Notes under the pieces: generated by a model
Seen by the model: the letters and a program-made list of their open reading frames with translations, nothing else
The model's database searches: none
What the model was told of the DNA's origin: nothing
Position numbers and translations under genes: made by a program
Assembly: GCF_001425625.1 (NCBI RefSeq)
Contig: NZ_LMCP01000045.1
Location: 193,263-257,262 of the forward strand
Length of the DNA stretch: 64,000 nt
Reading direction: 5' to 3'
Source: Mesorhizobium sp. Root102
GTDB taxonomy: Bacteria > Pseudomonadota > Alphaproteobacteria > Rhizobiales > Rhizobiaceae
Shown here: positions 30,109-40,544 of the stretch, piece after piece
How positions within the stretch are numbered: position 1 is the first letter of the stretch
Layout of the letters: each line of letters begins with the position of its first letter

Positions 30109-31377
30109 ATGTCTGGAACGTCCATGAAAACCAGCCGCCGCTTTTTCCTTTCCGGAGCCTCTGCGCTCGCAGCAGCTATGGTTGCCGGCGGCGCCAATGC
30201 GCAGGACGTGATCGGGGACATCCTGAAGTCCTCAACGCGCGGCAATTGGGACGACCAGTTCGACGCCCGCGCCAGCGAGGGCGGCAAGGTGGCCTCGACG
30301 CTGCCGATCTTCAGTCTGCAGACCGTCGCCTTTACGGAACAGGCGGTCGCGCAATATCAGAACATCGTCGGGCAGGGCGGCTGGGTCGACGTCCCAGCGA
30401 CCAAGAAACTGCAGCTCGGCGTCGATGATCCCGATGTGGTGCCATTGCGAAAGCGCCTGATGGTCGCGGGCGACCTCTCGCAGAGCGCCGGCATTTCGAC
30501 GGCTTTCGATTCCTATGTCGACTCGGCGGTCAAGCGTTTCCAGTTGCGTCACGGCCTGCCGGCCGACGGCTCGATGGGTAAATACACCTACGCGGCGATG
30601 AACGTTTCGGCGCAGATAAGGCTTGGCCAGTTGCAGACCAATTTGCAGCGGCTGCGCGAGAAGGCCGGCACGCTGGGCAGTCGCTATGTGCTGGTCGACA
30701 TTCCGGCGGCGCAGATCGAAGCGGTCGAGAACGACCGCGTCGTGCTTCGCCACACCGCGATCGTTGGCAAGATCGATCGCCAGACGCCGATCGTCAATTC
30801 CAAAATCAACGAGATCATCGTCAATCCGTACTGGAACGCGCCGGTCTCGATCGTGCGCAAGGACATTATTCCGCTGATGCGGAAGAATCCCGATTATCTG
30901 AAGGACAGCCATATCCGCCTGTTCGCGCCGGATGGCAGCGAAGTCGATCCGATGAACGTGGACTGGTCGACCGACGACGCGGAGAAGTACCGTTTCCGCC
31001 AGGACCCCGGCTCGGAAAACGCCATGGCGTCGGTCAAGATCAACTTCCCGAGCCCGGACGGTGTCTACATGCACGACACGCCGCAGCAGAGCCTGTTCGG
31101 CAAGATGATGCGCTTCGATTCCTCGGGCTGCGTGCGCGTGCAGAATGTGCGCGACCTCGTCACCTGGATCTTGCGCGACACGCCCGGCTGGGACCGCCAA
31201 CATTTCGAGGCGGCGATCAAGACCGGCCAAAACACGCCGATCCAGGTCACCAACCCGGTGCCGGTCCACTTCCTCTATCTCTCGGCCTGGTCGACGGGCC
31301 CAGGCGTCGTGCAGTTCCGCGACGACGTCTACGCGCTCGATGGCAACAACGAGCTGCAGATCACGTCATCGCTTTAA
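30109..31377 (+). CDS. ldtP: L,D-transpeptidase LdtP with YkuD domain
   Basis: A 422-aa peptidoglycan cross-linking enzyme exported to the periplasm. A twin-arginine-type signal (KTSRRFFLSGASALAAA, residues 7-23) is followed by a peptidoglycan-binding-1-like region (SAVKRFQLRHGLPADGSMG, about 139-157) and the YkuD catalytic domain, with His322 in HDTP and the nucleophile Cys341 in SSGCVRV. ATG 30124 (MKTSRR) is an alternative start. Pairing with LdtR upstream and an EcfG-like promoter suggest stress or osmotic control. A strong terminator follows. Confidence 0.93.
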   Translation: MSGTSMKTSRRFFLSGASALAAAMVAGGANAQDVIGDILKSSTRGNWDDQFDARASEGGKVASTLPIFSLQTVAFTEQAVAQYQNIVGQGGWVDVPATKKLQLGVDDPDVVPLRKRLMVAGDLSQSAGISTAFDSYVDSAVKRFQLRHGLPADGSMGKYTYAAMNVSAQIRLGQLQTNLQRLREKAGTLGSRYVLVDIPAAQIEAVENDRVVLRHTAIVGKIDRQTPIVNSKINEIIVNPYWNAPVSIVRKDIIPLMRKNPDYLKDSHIRLFAPDGSEVDPMNVDWSTDDAEKYRFRQDPGSENAMASVKINFPSPDGVYMHDTPQQSLFGKMMRFDSSGCVRVQNVRDLVTWILRDTPGWDRQHFEAAIKTGQNTPIQVTNPVPVHFLYLSAWSTGPGVVQFRDDVYALDGNNELQITSSL

Positions 31378-31395
31378 ATAGCTGATCTATTTATA

Positions 31396-31425
31396 AAAAA
31401 GGCCGCTGCTCGGGGCGGCCTTTTT
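31396..31425 (+). terminator. Rho-independent terminator of ldtP
   Basis: AAAAAGGCCGC, loop, GCGGCCTTTTT directly after the ldtP stop: A- and T-flanked stem that can work on both strands. Confidence 0.9.
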
Positions 31426-31426
31426 C

Positions 31427-31851
31427 GTTGCTTGGGTGCAGCTGCGTTTTTCCGCAGGAGGGGCCGCTGCACGGATCGACCGGCCTTGCGCATGGTCGAC
31501 GGACAAGCTTGGAACCGGACCATGGAAGTCGCCGTCTTCATTCAGGTCGTGCTCGTCTTCTTCGCGCTTTCCGGCGCGAGGCTGGAAGGCAGGAGCTGGA
31601 ACTGAGGCTCGCCGGCATCGAAGCCGAGCGCGCAGCCGTGCGTGCCCAAGGTCGGAAGGCTCGGAAATAGCAACCTGGAGACTTCGCTGGCGCAATCCGG
31701 CCAGCAAATTTCGCGCCGCAAACGTGGCGGGGCGAAAACAACTGTGTTAATGGCGCGGCAAATGCACGTCGCCCAAAAGTGTGCAGCGTTTTTTTGGGGC
31801 AACGACTGGCATAAATCGAAAATTGCCCCCGAACCCCGAGGATTTCAGGCC
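31427..31851. other. Gene-free stretch upstream of glyA
   Basis: About 425 bp. Several overlapping short frames exist on both strands, the best being a 27-codon hydrophobic frame from 31522, but none has a ribosome-binding site plus coding character. It presumably carries the glyA promoter and leader. No riboswitch core was recognised by eye. Confidence 0.35.
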
Positions 31852-33165
<1,314 letters not shown>

Positions 33166-33242
33166 CGCGATAGGAAGTCTTGCCGCCTGCTGCGGACGAC
33201 AAGCGTCGTCTCGGCAGGCCGGGGCGACCGGCAGGAGCCTTG

Positions 33243-33887
33243 ATGATGCGACTATTTCGTTTCGCCGACCTTGGCGCCGTTGGCGCTCTGGCCGCTTTGA
33301 TGGCCTTGCCGCTGCCCGGCATCGCCTTGGCGCAAACTGCACCCGCTCAGCCGACGCAACCCGCTCCTGCCAAGGCCGCACCCGCGGCGCCGGCCCCGGC
33401 ACCCAAGCTCGAGACCTTCGGCAGGTGGTCGACCTTGGTCGACGAGGTCGACACCGGTGAGGATCTCCGCAAGACCTGCGCGGCTTCGACCGCCTTTATC
33501 GGCGCCGGTGGCGTGCCCGGTACCCTGACGCTCGTCATCACGAACGGCGATGCACTGCCGCCGGATGCCTACCCGACCGTAACCATCGCTGTCGACAACA
33601 AGGATCTGCCGGCCGGCAATTCCGTCGCCGCCACCTTCGGCGATGACAAGGGCCGCGTCACTGCCAAGCTCCATTCCGATGGCGCCGTCAACGGCCGGCT
33701 CAGCTGGACCGTGGACAATCAGGCCAAGACCAGCCTGGCGCTCTTGCGCGCCATGCGCCGAGCATCGGCGCTTGATGTCTCCTTTGGCGATGCGCCGGTT
33801 GGAAGCATATCCATGGACGGCTTCACCAAGGCCTATCGCAGCCTCGGTGCATCGTGCGGGTTTCCGACCACCGATGTCGCTCCCTGA
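33243..33887 (+). CDS. Secreted Ala/Pro-rich hypothetical protein
   Basis: A 214-aa protein with a signal peptide ending near ALAQT (residues 1-31), a low-complexity Pro/Ala linker (about 32-55) and a compact C-terminal domain with two cysteines (KTCAAS and ASCGFPT) that could form a disulfide. The overall layout resembles IalB-like periplasmic proteins, but the match is too weak to name. It sits between glyA and nrdR. Start ATG 33243 or 33246. Confidence 0.65.
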   Translation: MMRLFRFADLGAVGALAALMALPLPGIALAQTAPAQPTQPAPAKAAPAAPAPAPKLETFGRWSTLVDEVDTGEDLRKTCAASTAFIGAGGVPGTLTLVITNGDALPPDAYPTVTIAVDNKDLPAGNSVAATFGDDKGRVTAKLHSDGAVNGRLSWTVDNQAKTSLALLRAMRRASALDVSFGDAPVGSISMDGFTKAYRSLGASCGFPTTDVAP

Positions 33888-34050
33888 CGACATCGGCACG
33901 CAGTCCGGCTGCTTGGCGAGGCTGGCAATCTTGCATGCGCCTCGCTATCTCTGTGGCTGAGAGGCGAGGGGCTGGTGGCGATACTTTGCCATCGTTGCAA
34001 AAACCTCTAAGCCTTTCGCTTCACCAGATTCGCCAACCAAAGGCTTCTCC

Positions 34051-34530
34051 ATGCGCTGTCCCTATTGCCAGTCTGAAGATACGCAGGTGAAGGATTCGCG
34101 CCCCGCCGAGGATGGCGCGGCGATCCGCAGGCGGCGCGTCTGCCCTGATTGCGGCGGCCGCTTCACCACCTTCGAGCGTGTGCAGTTGCGCGATCTCGTG
34201 GTGGTCAAGAAATCGGGTCGCAAAGTGCCGTTCGACCGCGACAAGCTGTTGCGTTCGGTGGAGATCGCCGTTCGCAAGCGCAATGTCGATCCCGAGCGCA
34301 TCGATCGCGCGGTGACCGGCATCGTGCGCCAGCTCGAAAGTTCCGGCGAGACCGAAGTGGCCTCCGGTGAGGTCGGCCGGCTGGTCATGGAAGCGCTGAA
34401 ATCGCTCGACGATGTCGCCTATGTCCGTTTCGCCTCGGTTTACCGCAATTTTCGCGAGGCCAAGGATTTCCACGAATTGCTGGGCGAGCTCAAGGGCGAC
34501 GAAATCAAGGGTGAAGAGGACGCCAGCTGA
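34051..34530 (+). CDS. nrdR: Transcriptional repressor NrdR
   Basis: Zinc-ribbon/ATP-cone repressor of ribonucleotide reductase genes. Cys3, Cys6, Cys31 and Cys34 form the zinc ribbon (MRCPYC and VCPDCGG), followed by the ATP-cone with VKKSGRKVPFDRDKLLRSVE. The 159-aa length is normal. It starts the nrdR-ribD-ribE-ribH-nusB cluster, with only two bases to ribD. Confidence 0.97.
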   Translation: MRCPYCQSEDTQVKDSRPAEDGAAIRRRRVCPDCGGRFTTFERVQLRDLVVVKKSGRKVPFDRDKLLRSVEIAVRKRNVDPERIDRAVTGIVRQLESSGETEVASGEVGRLVMEALKSLDDVAYVRFASVYRNFREAKDFHELLGELKGDEIKGEEDAS

Positions 34531-34532
34531 GC

Positions 34533-35654
34533 ATGACTGTAAGTGAACAGGCCGCCCTTGATCGCCGCTTCATGGCGGCGGCACTCAGACTGTCGCGAAA
34601 AAATGCCGGGCGCACCGCGACCAACCCGTCTGTCGGCACGCTGATCGTGCGCGATGACGGCAATGGCCCGATGATCGTCGGCACCGGCGTCACCGCTGTC
34701 GGCGGCCGCCCGCATGCCGAGACCGAGGCCCTGGCCGAGGCCGGCGAGCTCGCGCGTGGCGCTACCGCTTACGTCACTCTCGAACCTTGCGCCCACCATG
34801 GCCGCACGCCGCCCTGCGCCAATGCGCTGGTCAATGCCGGCGTCGCGCGCGTCGTCGGCGCGGCCAGCGATCCCGATCCGCGGGTGTCCGGCAAGGGTTA
34901 TGCGATCCTGCGCGCCGCCGGTGTCGAGGTGGTCGAGAAGGTGTTGGCGGCGGAAGCCGCTGAGCAGATGGCCGGCTATTTGATCCGGTCGTTGAGAAAA
35001 CGCCCAGAAGTGATTCTCAAGCTTGCGCTTTCCAGCGACGGCAAGATCGGCCGGGAAGGCGGGGGGCAGGTGTCGATCACCGGCGATATCGCGCGCCGCG
35101 AAGTGTATCTGATGCGGGCCGCGGCCGATGGCATACTGGTCGGTATCGGCACGGCCCTTGAGGATGATCCGGCCCTGACGGTGCGCTTGCCGGGGCTAGA
35201 GAACCGTTCGCCCGCCCGCATCGTGCTCGACCGGCTGATCAGGTTGCCGGAGGCCTCGAAGCTGGTTTCGGGCGTGGATCGGGTGCCGCTCTATGTCGCC
35301 GCTTGCCTGGAGGCCGATCCGTTGCGGCGGGCAGCGCTCGAACGCGCCGGGGTGCGCTTCATAGGCACCGAAACACATGAGGGCGGCGTAGCACTACCGG
35401 AACTGCTCGAGGACCTGGCCGCGCTCGGCATGGCCAGCGTGCTGGTCGAAGGCGGCGCCAAGGTGGCGAGCGCCTTCCTGGCGGATGGGCTGGTCGACCG
35501 CATCGTGCTGTTCCAGGGGCCAGAAGCGATCGGCGACGACGGCATTGCATCGCCGATCGACGCGGACCATATCCCGGCAGGTTTTCGCAAGCTGCGCGAG
35601 ATGCACTTTGGCGAAGACAGCTACGCCGAGTGGATAAGGGATATCGGACCATGA
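34533..35654 (+). CDS. ribD: Bifunctional riboflavin deaminase/reductase RibD
   Basis: Second and third steps of riboflavin synthesis in one 373-aa protein. The N-terminal deaminase has the zinc motif PHAETEAL and PCAHHGRTPPCANAL; the C-terminal NADPH reductase has KLALSSDGKIG and VEGGAKVASAFL. Start lies two bases after nrdR, indicating cotranscription. The last codon and stop (35652-35654) fall inside a palindromic intergenic repeat, so the element supplies the end of the gene. Confidence 0.95.
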   Translation: MTVSEQAALDRRFMAAALRLSRKNAGRTATNPSVGTLIVRDDGNGPMIVGTGVTAVGGRPHAETEALAEAGELARGATAYVTLEPCAHHGRTPPCANALVNAGVARVVGAASDPDPRVSGKGYAILRAAGVEVVEKVLAAEAAEQMAGYLIRSLRKRPEVILKLALSSDGKIGREGGGQVSITGDIARREVYLMRAAADGILVGIGTALEDDPALTVRLPGLENRSPARIVLDRLIRLPEASKLVSGVDRVPLYVAACLEADPLRRAALERAGVRFIGTETHEGGVALPELLEDLAALGMASVLVEGGAKVASAFLADGLVDRIVLFQGPEAIGDDGIASPIDADHIPAGFRKLREMHFGEDSYAEWIRDIGP

Positions 35655-35691
35655 TCCCGAAAAGTGGCAACCGGTTTTCGGACAAGATCAT
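35650..35691. repeat. Rhizobial palindromic intergenic repeat overlapping the ribD stop
   Basis: CATGATCCCGAAAAGTGG, then ACCGGTTTTCGG and CAAGATCATGG: an imperfect palindrome of about 42 bp that I recognise as a widely dispersed element in Mesorhizobium/Rhizobium genomes. It occupies most of the ribD-ribE gap and can form a hairpin in the operon mRNA. Confidence 0.7.
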
Positions 35692-35715
35692 GGTCAAACG
35701 GGAAGATAGGATCTG

Positions 35716-36333
35716 ATGTTTACCGGAATTGTCACTGATGTCGGCACTGTCGCTGCCGTCAAGCCGCTCAGGGAAGGGGTGGGTTTGCGCATCGACACCG
35801 CCTATGACCCGCAGAGCATTGCTGTTGGTGCCTCGATCTCCTGTGGCGGCGTCTGCCTGACGGTTACGGCCTTGCCCGACAGCGGCTCGAACGCACGCTG
35901 GTTTGAGGTCGAGGCCTGGGAAGAGGCGCTCAGGCTGTCGACGGCGATGGGCTGGAAGTCGGGCACGCGCATCAATCTGGAACGGGCGCTGAAGATCGGC
36001 GACGAACTCGGCGGCCATATCGTTTCGGGCCATGTCGACGGAATGGCCGAGATCGTCGAGCGCAAGGATGAGGGCGACGCGGTGCGTTTTACGCTGGAGG
36101 CACCGCGCGAACTGGCAAAGTTCATTGCGCCAAAAGGCTCGGTCGCACTCGACGGCACCTCGCTCACCGTCAACAAGGTTGAAGGCACGCGCTTCGATGT
36201 GCTTTTGATCCACCACTCTCTGACCGTGACCACCTGGGGCGAGCGCGAGGTCGGCGACCGCGTCAATCTCGAAATCGACACCATGGCCCGCTACGCGGCG
36301 CGGCTGGTGGAGGCGGCGAAAGAGGGGCTTTGA
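35716..36333 (+). CDS. ribE: Riboflavin synthase alpha subunit
   Basis: Dismutates two 6,7-dimethyl-8-ribityllumazine molecules to riboflavin. The 205-aa protein has the family start MFTGIVTDVG and two lumazine-binding repeats (first around SCGGVCLTV, second around ALDGTSLTVNKV), with LGGHIVSGHVDG linking them. It is in the ribD-ribH operon; its stop TGA overlaps the ATG of the next small gene by one base. Confidence 0.95.
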   Translation: MFTGIVTDVGTVAAVKPLREGVGLRIDTAYDPQSIAVGASISCGGVCLTVTALPDSGSNARWFEVEAWEEALRLSTAMGWKSGTRINLERALKIGDELGGHIVSGHVDGMAEIVERKDEGDAVRFTLEAPRELAKFIAPKGSVALDGTSLTVNKVEGTRFDVLLIHHSLTVTTWGEREVGDRVNLEIDTMARYAARLVEAAKEGL

Positions 36334-36503
36334 TGGTCAAGGATAGACGGATCTCGGCTGAACAAGAAGAAGAACTCCGGTGCCCGACACTCGAAGCGCT
36401 GGCCGATGTGGACGCCGGTCGTGTGATCGATCATCAGACCGTAGAGACCTGGGTTGATAACCTCGACAGCCATCTCAAAAACGAGGTTAGTGAACCTGAA
36501 TAG
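36333..36503 (+). CDS. Orphan antitoxin-like small protein inside the rib operon
   Basis: Encodes 56 aa starting MVKDRRISAEQEEELRCPTL, with the stretch DVDAGRVIDHQTVETWVDNL. That pattern (..DVDAGR.V.H..V..W...L) is common to small antitoxins paired with RelE/ParE-type toxins. No toxin gene follows; the next gene is ribH. ATG 36333 overlaps the ribE stop (TGATG), so it is translationally coupled. It may be a solitary antitoxin remnant or a free-standing regulator. Confidence 0.55.
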   Translation: MVKDRRISAEQEEELRCPTLEALADVDAGRVIDHQTVETWVDNLDSHLKNEVSEPE

Positions 36504-36587
36504 GTTGGCAAACCGAGCGCGCGCAACATCTTCGCTTGCGATGAACCCGGCTTCGGCCTAAGTCACCGGCGATCCCCGGAGACTTTT

Positions 36588-37082
36588 ATGGCTGGCACAT
36601 CCCAACACGGCAAAGCCTTCATTCGTCCGAAGACGAAGGCGCATCTGCTCATTGTCGAAGCGCGCTTTCACGACGACCTTGCCGACGCGCTGCTCGAAGG
36701 CGCGACCAGCGCGCTTGATGAAGCGGGCGCGACTTACGACGTCGTCACCGTTCCAGGTTCGCTCGAGATTCCCGCGGTGATTACCTTCGCGCTGGACGGC
36801 GCGACGGAAGGCGGCACAAATTATGACGGCTTTGTTGCGCTCGGCACCATCATCCGCGGCGATACCTATCATTTCGACATTGTCGCCAATGAATCCAGCC
36901 GCGCGCTCATGGACCTGTCCGTGCAGGACTCTGTCTGCATCGGCAACGGCATCCTCACCACCGAGAACGACGCGCAGGCGTGGACGCGGGCCAAGCGCTC
37001 GGAAGGCGACAAGGGCGGCTTTGCCGCGCGTGCGGTGCTGACCATGATTGCCCTCAAGGAACAACTGGGAGCGCGATCGTGA
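36588..37082 (+). CDS. ribH: 6,7-dimethyl-8-ribityllumazine synthase
   Basis: Penultimate step of riboflavin synthesis; 164 aa, shell-forming family. Diagnostic segments: IVEARFHDDLADALLEGA, VPGSLEIPAVITFAL (phosphate-binding loop region), ALGTIIRGDTYHFDIVANE with the catalytic His, and GILTTENDAQAW. Its stop overlaps the GTG start of nusB (GTGA), continuing the coupled operon. Confidence 0.95.
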   Translation: MAGTSQHGKAFIRPKTKAHLLIVEARFHDDLADALLEGATSALDEAGATYDVVTVPGSLEIPAVITFALDGATEGGTNYDGFVALGTIIRGDTYHFDIVANESSRALMDLSVQDSVCIGNGILTTENDAQAWTRAKRSEGDKGGFAARAVLTMIALKEQLGARS

Positions 37083-37579
37083 GCGAACCCGCTTCGCCCG
37101 GCCAGCCGGCCGTGCGCCATGCCAACAAGCGCGGCGCTGCCCGTCTGGCCGCCGTACAGGCGCTCTATCAGATGGACGTCGCCGGCAGCGGTGTCTTCGA
37201 GATCACCGCCGAATACGAGGCGTTTCGCCTTGGCAAGGAAGTCGATGGCGCGCTCTATCGCGAGGCCGATGCGCAATGGTTTCGCGCCATCCTGGCGGGC
37301 GTCGTCGAGGACCAGAAGATCATCGATCCGATCATCCGCCAGGCGCTGACCGAGGACTGGCCGCTGTCGAGGCTCGACTCGACGCTGCGCGCCATCCTGC
37401 GCGCCGGCGTCTACGAGTTGATGAAGCGCGAGGATGTCCCCGTCGCCGTTATCGTCTCCGAATATGTCGACATCGCCAAGGCATTCTACGAGGAAGACGA
37501 ACCGAAGCTGGTCAATGCCGTGCTCGACCGTGTGTCACGCCGGGTGCGTGGCGAGGGGCGCGGCAAGGACGCATCATGA
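37079..37579 (+). CDS. nusB: Transcription antitermination factor NusB
   Basis: All-helical RNA-binding protein (166 aa) that joins NusE on boxA in rRNA antitermination. It opens after a Pro-rich tail with KRGAARLAAVQALYQMD, and has LSRLDSTLRAILRAGVYELM and VSEYVDIAKAFYEEDEPKLVN, the family hallmarks. GTG start overlaps the ribH stop. Its own stop overlaps the MFS start. Confidence 0.95.
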   Translation: MSEPASPGQPAVRHANKRGAARLAAVQALYQMDVAGSGVFEITAEYEAFRLGKEVDGALYREADAQWFRAILAGVVEDQKIIDPIIRQALTEDWPLSRLDSTLRAILRAGVYELMKREDVPVAVIVSEYVDIAKAFYEEDEPKLVNAVLDRVSRRVRGEGRGKDAS

Positions 37580-38790
37580 CGGCAATCGCCGTCGGGGCGA
37601 GAGGCAAGGAGGCGCGCCGCACCGCGCTGATCCTCGCCGCCTCGCAGGCGATCATCGGCTCGGCGGCCCCCATCGCCATTTCCATGGGAGCGCTGGCCGG
37701 GCAATATCTGCTTGGTCCCGACAAATCATTGGCGACAGCGCCGATCACCGGCTTCAACATCGGCGTGGCGCTCGGCGCGCTGCCCGCTGCGGCCATCATT
37801 CGCAGCATGGGCCAGCGCGGCGGCTTCATGACCGGCACGATCGTCACGGCGCTTGGCGGCCTCGTCGCCACGCTTGCGCTTTTTCGAGGCAGCTTCTGGC
37901 TGTTTGCCTTTGGCTTGCTCACGATCGGTGTCGGTGGCGCCTTCGTCCAGCAGTTCCGCTTCGCCGCTGCCGACAACGCACCGCCGGAATTCAAGGCGCG
38001 CGCCATCTCCTTCGTGCTGGCAGGCGGTATCGTTACTGCCATCCTCGGGCCGCAGATCGTCATCTTCACCCGAGAATTGTTGGCGCCGGTGATGTTTGCC
38101 GGTTCGTTCGTCTCCATCCTGCCGCTGGCCGCGGTCGGCGCCATTATCCTGTCGTTTCTGCGGCTGCCGGCGAAAGCATCCGGCAAGGTGGAGATCGCCG
38201 CCAGCGACGCCAGGCCATTGGCCGAAATCGTCACGCAGCCGCGCTTCGTCGCCGCGCTTTTCTGCGCGGTCGGCAGCTACGCGCTGATGAGCTTCGTCAT
38301 GACGGGCGCACCGCTGGCCATGGTCGGTTGCGGGCTGTCGGAGACCGACGCGACGCTCGGCATCTCCTGGCACGTCATGGCGATGTTCGCGCCAAGCTTC
38401 TTCACTGGCTCGCTGATCCATCGCTTCGGTGCCGAACGCGTTGTGGCCGCCGGCCTGGTCCTGCTCATCGGCTGCGCCATTGTCGCTCTGTCGGGCCTGG
38501 CGCTGTGGCAATTCTGGACGTCGCTGGTCCTGCTCGGCCTTGGCTGGAATTTCGGCTTCATCGGCGCCACGGCGATGGTGTCGGCCAGCTACCGGCCGTC
38601 GGAAAAGGGCAAGGTGCAAGGCTTCCACGACTTCGTCCTGTTCGGCTCCGTCGCCTGCGCCTCGCTGATGTCGGGCATGGTCTACAACGCCTGGGGTTGG
38701 GAGATGCTGAACTGGATGATATTCCCGGTTGCTGTGCTCTGTTTCGTTGCGCTAGGCGCGCTGAAGGTGACTAGAACGCGCCCGGTTTGA
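37576..38790 (+). CDS. MFS transporter at the end of the rib-nusB operon
   Basis: A 404-aa major facilitator with twelve predicted helices. Typical loop features are weak (AAAIIRSMGQRGGF at the helix 2-3 loop), which places it in a divergent MFS branch common in alphaproteobacteria. ATG 37576 overlaps the nusB stop by four bases, so it is cotranscribed with riboflavin genes; a role in flavin or metabolite transport is speculative. Confidence 0.82.
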   Translation: MTAIAVGARGKEARRTALILAASQAIIGSAAPIAISMGALAGQYLLGPDKSLATAPITGFNIGVALGALPAAAIIRSMGQRGGFMTGTIVTALGGLVATLALFRGSFWLFAFGLLTIGVGGAFVQQFRFAAADNAPPEFKARAISFVLAGGIVTAILGPQIVIFTRELLAPVMFAGSFVSILPLAAVGAIILSFLRLPAKASGKVEIAASDARPLAEIVTQPRFVAALFCAVGSYALMSFVMTGAPLAMVGCGLSETDATLGISWHVMAMFAPSFFTGSLIHRFGAERVVAAGLVLLIGCAIVALSGLALWQFWTSLVLLGLGWNFGFIGATAMVSASYRPSEKGKVQGFHDFVLFGSVACASLMSGMVYNAWGWEMLNWMIFPVAVLCFVALGALKVTRTRPV

Positions 38791-38798
38791 CGCCAAAC

Positions 38799-39371
38799 CT
38801 ATGCGTCCGGCGGCAACACTTGAAGCACCCGCGCTATGAACATGTGGAACTCAGCCATGTAGTTGCGTAGGAAGTCCTCGGTGGATTCGACCGTCACTTC
38901 GCCGTCGTCCGTTATCAGTCCCGGCGTGAACTGGATATAGGCTTCCGGCGCATTCATCTGGGGTGAGTTGCAGAAGCTCAGAACGCTGCGCAGGCTTTGT
39001 TGGGCGACAGCGGTTGCGATGGCGCCCGGCGATGTTCCGATGACGGCGGACGGTTTGCGCGCGAATGAATTCTTTCCATAGGGGCGGCTGGCCCAGTCGA
39101 TCGCGTTCTTCAATCCGCCAGGGATCGAGCGATTGTACTCCGGGGTAACGAACAGCACCGCCTGAACGGAGGCGATCGCCTCTTTGAAATCCCGGGCGAC
39201 CGGTGGGAAATCCGCGTCATAGTCGTAACTGTAAAGGGGCAGATCCCTGAAGGCGATTTCCGTCATTTCAAGTTCCGGAGGAGCCAGTTGAACGAGCGCC
39301 TTCGCGAGCTTGCGGTTGATGGATTCCCGGGCAAGACTGCCGATGAGGTAACCGACTTTGTGTATGGCCAT
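38799..39371 (-). CDS. NAD(P)H-dependent FMN reductase (flavodoxin-like)
   Basis: A 190-aa cytosolic flavoprotein of the NADPH-dependent FMN reductase/ChrR family. It starts with a phosphate-binding GSLARESINRKLAKAL loop and has the family core TPEYNRSIPGGLKNAIDWASR. It probably reduces quinones, chromate or azo compounds while producing no semiquinone; the real substrate is unknown. Convergent with the MFS gene and divergent from the osmoprotectant ABC operon. Confidence 0.9.
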   Translation of the reverse strand: MAIHKVGYLIGSLARESINRKLAKALVQLAPPELEMTEIAFRDLPLYSYDYDADFPPVARDFKEAIASVQAVLFVTPEYNRSIPGGLKNAIDWASRPYGKNSFARKPSAVIGTSPGAIATAVAQQSLRSVLSFCNSPQMNAPEAYIQFTPGLITDDGEVTVESTEDFLRNYMAEFHMFIARVLQVLPPDA

Positions 39372-39577
39372 GACACGCTCTCCGTGTTTGCCACCCGCAC
39401 CCTCATTGCATTATCCGCCAGATGGCAGCAGATCGCCAGCGTCGCCTCGAAATCGGCCTTCCGAACAAAAATATTGCGCTGATCCCCCTTGTTATGAAAC
39501 CGTGTGCCCCGACTGGCCGTTGAAGCCATGCTCATATGCGGCTACCGCATTTCGGTTCATAGCAAGGGGTTTTCACG

Positions 39578-40489
39578 ATGTTTTCAGTCAAGGTTCTCGC
39601 CGGCGCGGCATTGGCGCTCGGCATTACGGCGGCTTCCGCCAGCGCCCAGGTGGTTGTCTCTTCCAAGATCGACACCGAAGGCGGCGTGCTCGGCAACATC
39701 ATCCAGCTCGTCCTCAACGCCAACAACATCAAGACATCAGACCGTATCCAGCTCGGCGGCACGCCGGTGGTGCGCAAGGCGATCATCGCCGGTGAGATCG
39801 ACATCTATCCCGAATACACTGGCAACGCCGCCTTCTTCTTCGAGAAAGCGGACGACCCGGTCTGGAAGGATGCCGCCAAGGCCTATGAGACAGCCAAGAA
39901 GCTCGACTACGACGCCAACAAGATCGTCTGGCTGTCGCCGTCGCCCGCCAACAACACCTGGGCCATCGCGCTGCGCAAGGAAGTCGCCGAGACCAACAAG
40001 CTCGCCACGCTCACCGACTTCGGCAAATATGTCGCGGGCGGCGGTCAGGTGGTGCTGGCGGCTTCCGCCGAATTCGTCAATTCGGCTGCCGCCCTGCCGG
40101 CCTTCCAGACCACCTATGGCTTCACTCTGAAGCCTGAGCAACTGATCACGCTCTCGGGCGGCGACACCGCGGCAACCATCGCCGCTGCCGCCAACCAGAC
40201 CAGCGGCGCCAACGCCGCCATGGTCTACGGCACCGATGGCGGCATCGCGCCGTCCGGGCTCGTCGTGCTCGACGACGACAAGGGCGTGCAGCCGGTCTAC
40301 CAGCCGGCGCCGATCATCCGCGAGGCGGTGCTGAAGGAGCATCCCGAGATCGAGACGCTGCTGAAGCCGGTCTTCGCCAAGCTCGACCTCGTCACACTGC
40401 AGGAACTGAACGGTCGCGTGCAGGTCGGCGGCGAGCCGGTCAAGGGCGTCGCCGAGGACTTCCTGAAGAAGAACGGCTTCCTGAAGTAG
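39578..40489 (+). CDS. Osmoprotectant ABC transporter substrate-binding protein (YehZ/OsmF-like)
   Basis: A 303-aa periplasmic binding protein with a signal peptide (1-23, cleavage at ASAQ). The OpuAC-type domain shows KIDTEGGVLGNIIQLVL, GEIDIYPEYTGNAAFFF and the C-terminal LQELNGRVQVGGEPVKGVAEDFL. The PEYTGN stretch is typical for quaternary amine binders of the OpuC/YehZ group. First gene of a four-gene operon (binding protein, permease, ATPase, permease) in the Yeh order. Confidence 0.88.
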   Translation: MFSVKVLAGAALALGITAASASAQVVVSSKIDTEGGVLGNIIQLVLNANNIKTSDRIQLGGTPVVRKAIIAGEIDIYPEYTGNAAFFFEKADDPVWKDAAKAYETAKKLDYDANKIVWLSPSPANNTWAIALRKEVAETNKLATLTDFGKYVAGGGQVVLAASAEFVNSAAALPAFQTTYGFTLKPEQLITLSGGDTAATIAAAANQTSGANAAMVYGTDGGIAPSGLVVLDDDKGVQPVYQPAPIIREAVLKEHPEIETLLKPVFAKLDLVTLQELNGRVQVGGEPVKGVAEDFLKKNGFLK

Positions 40490-40544
40490 AACGATTCCGG
40501 CGCGTCGCCTTCGTGGCGCGCCGGATCGACTGACGGGGGAGGGC

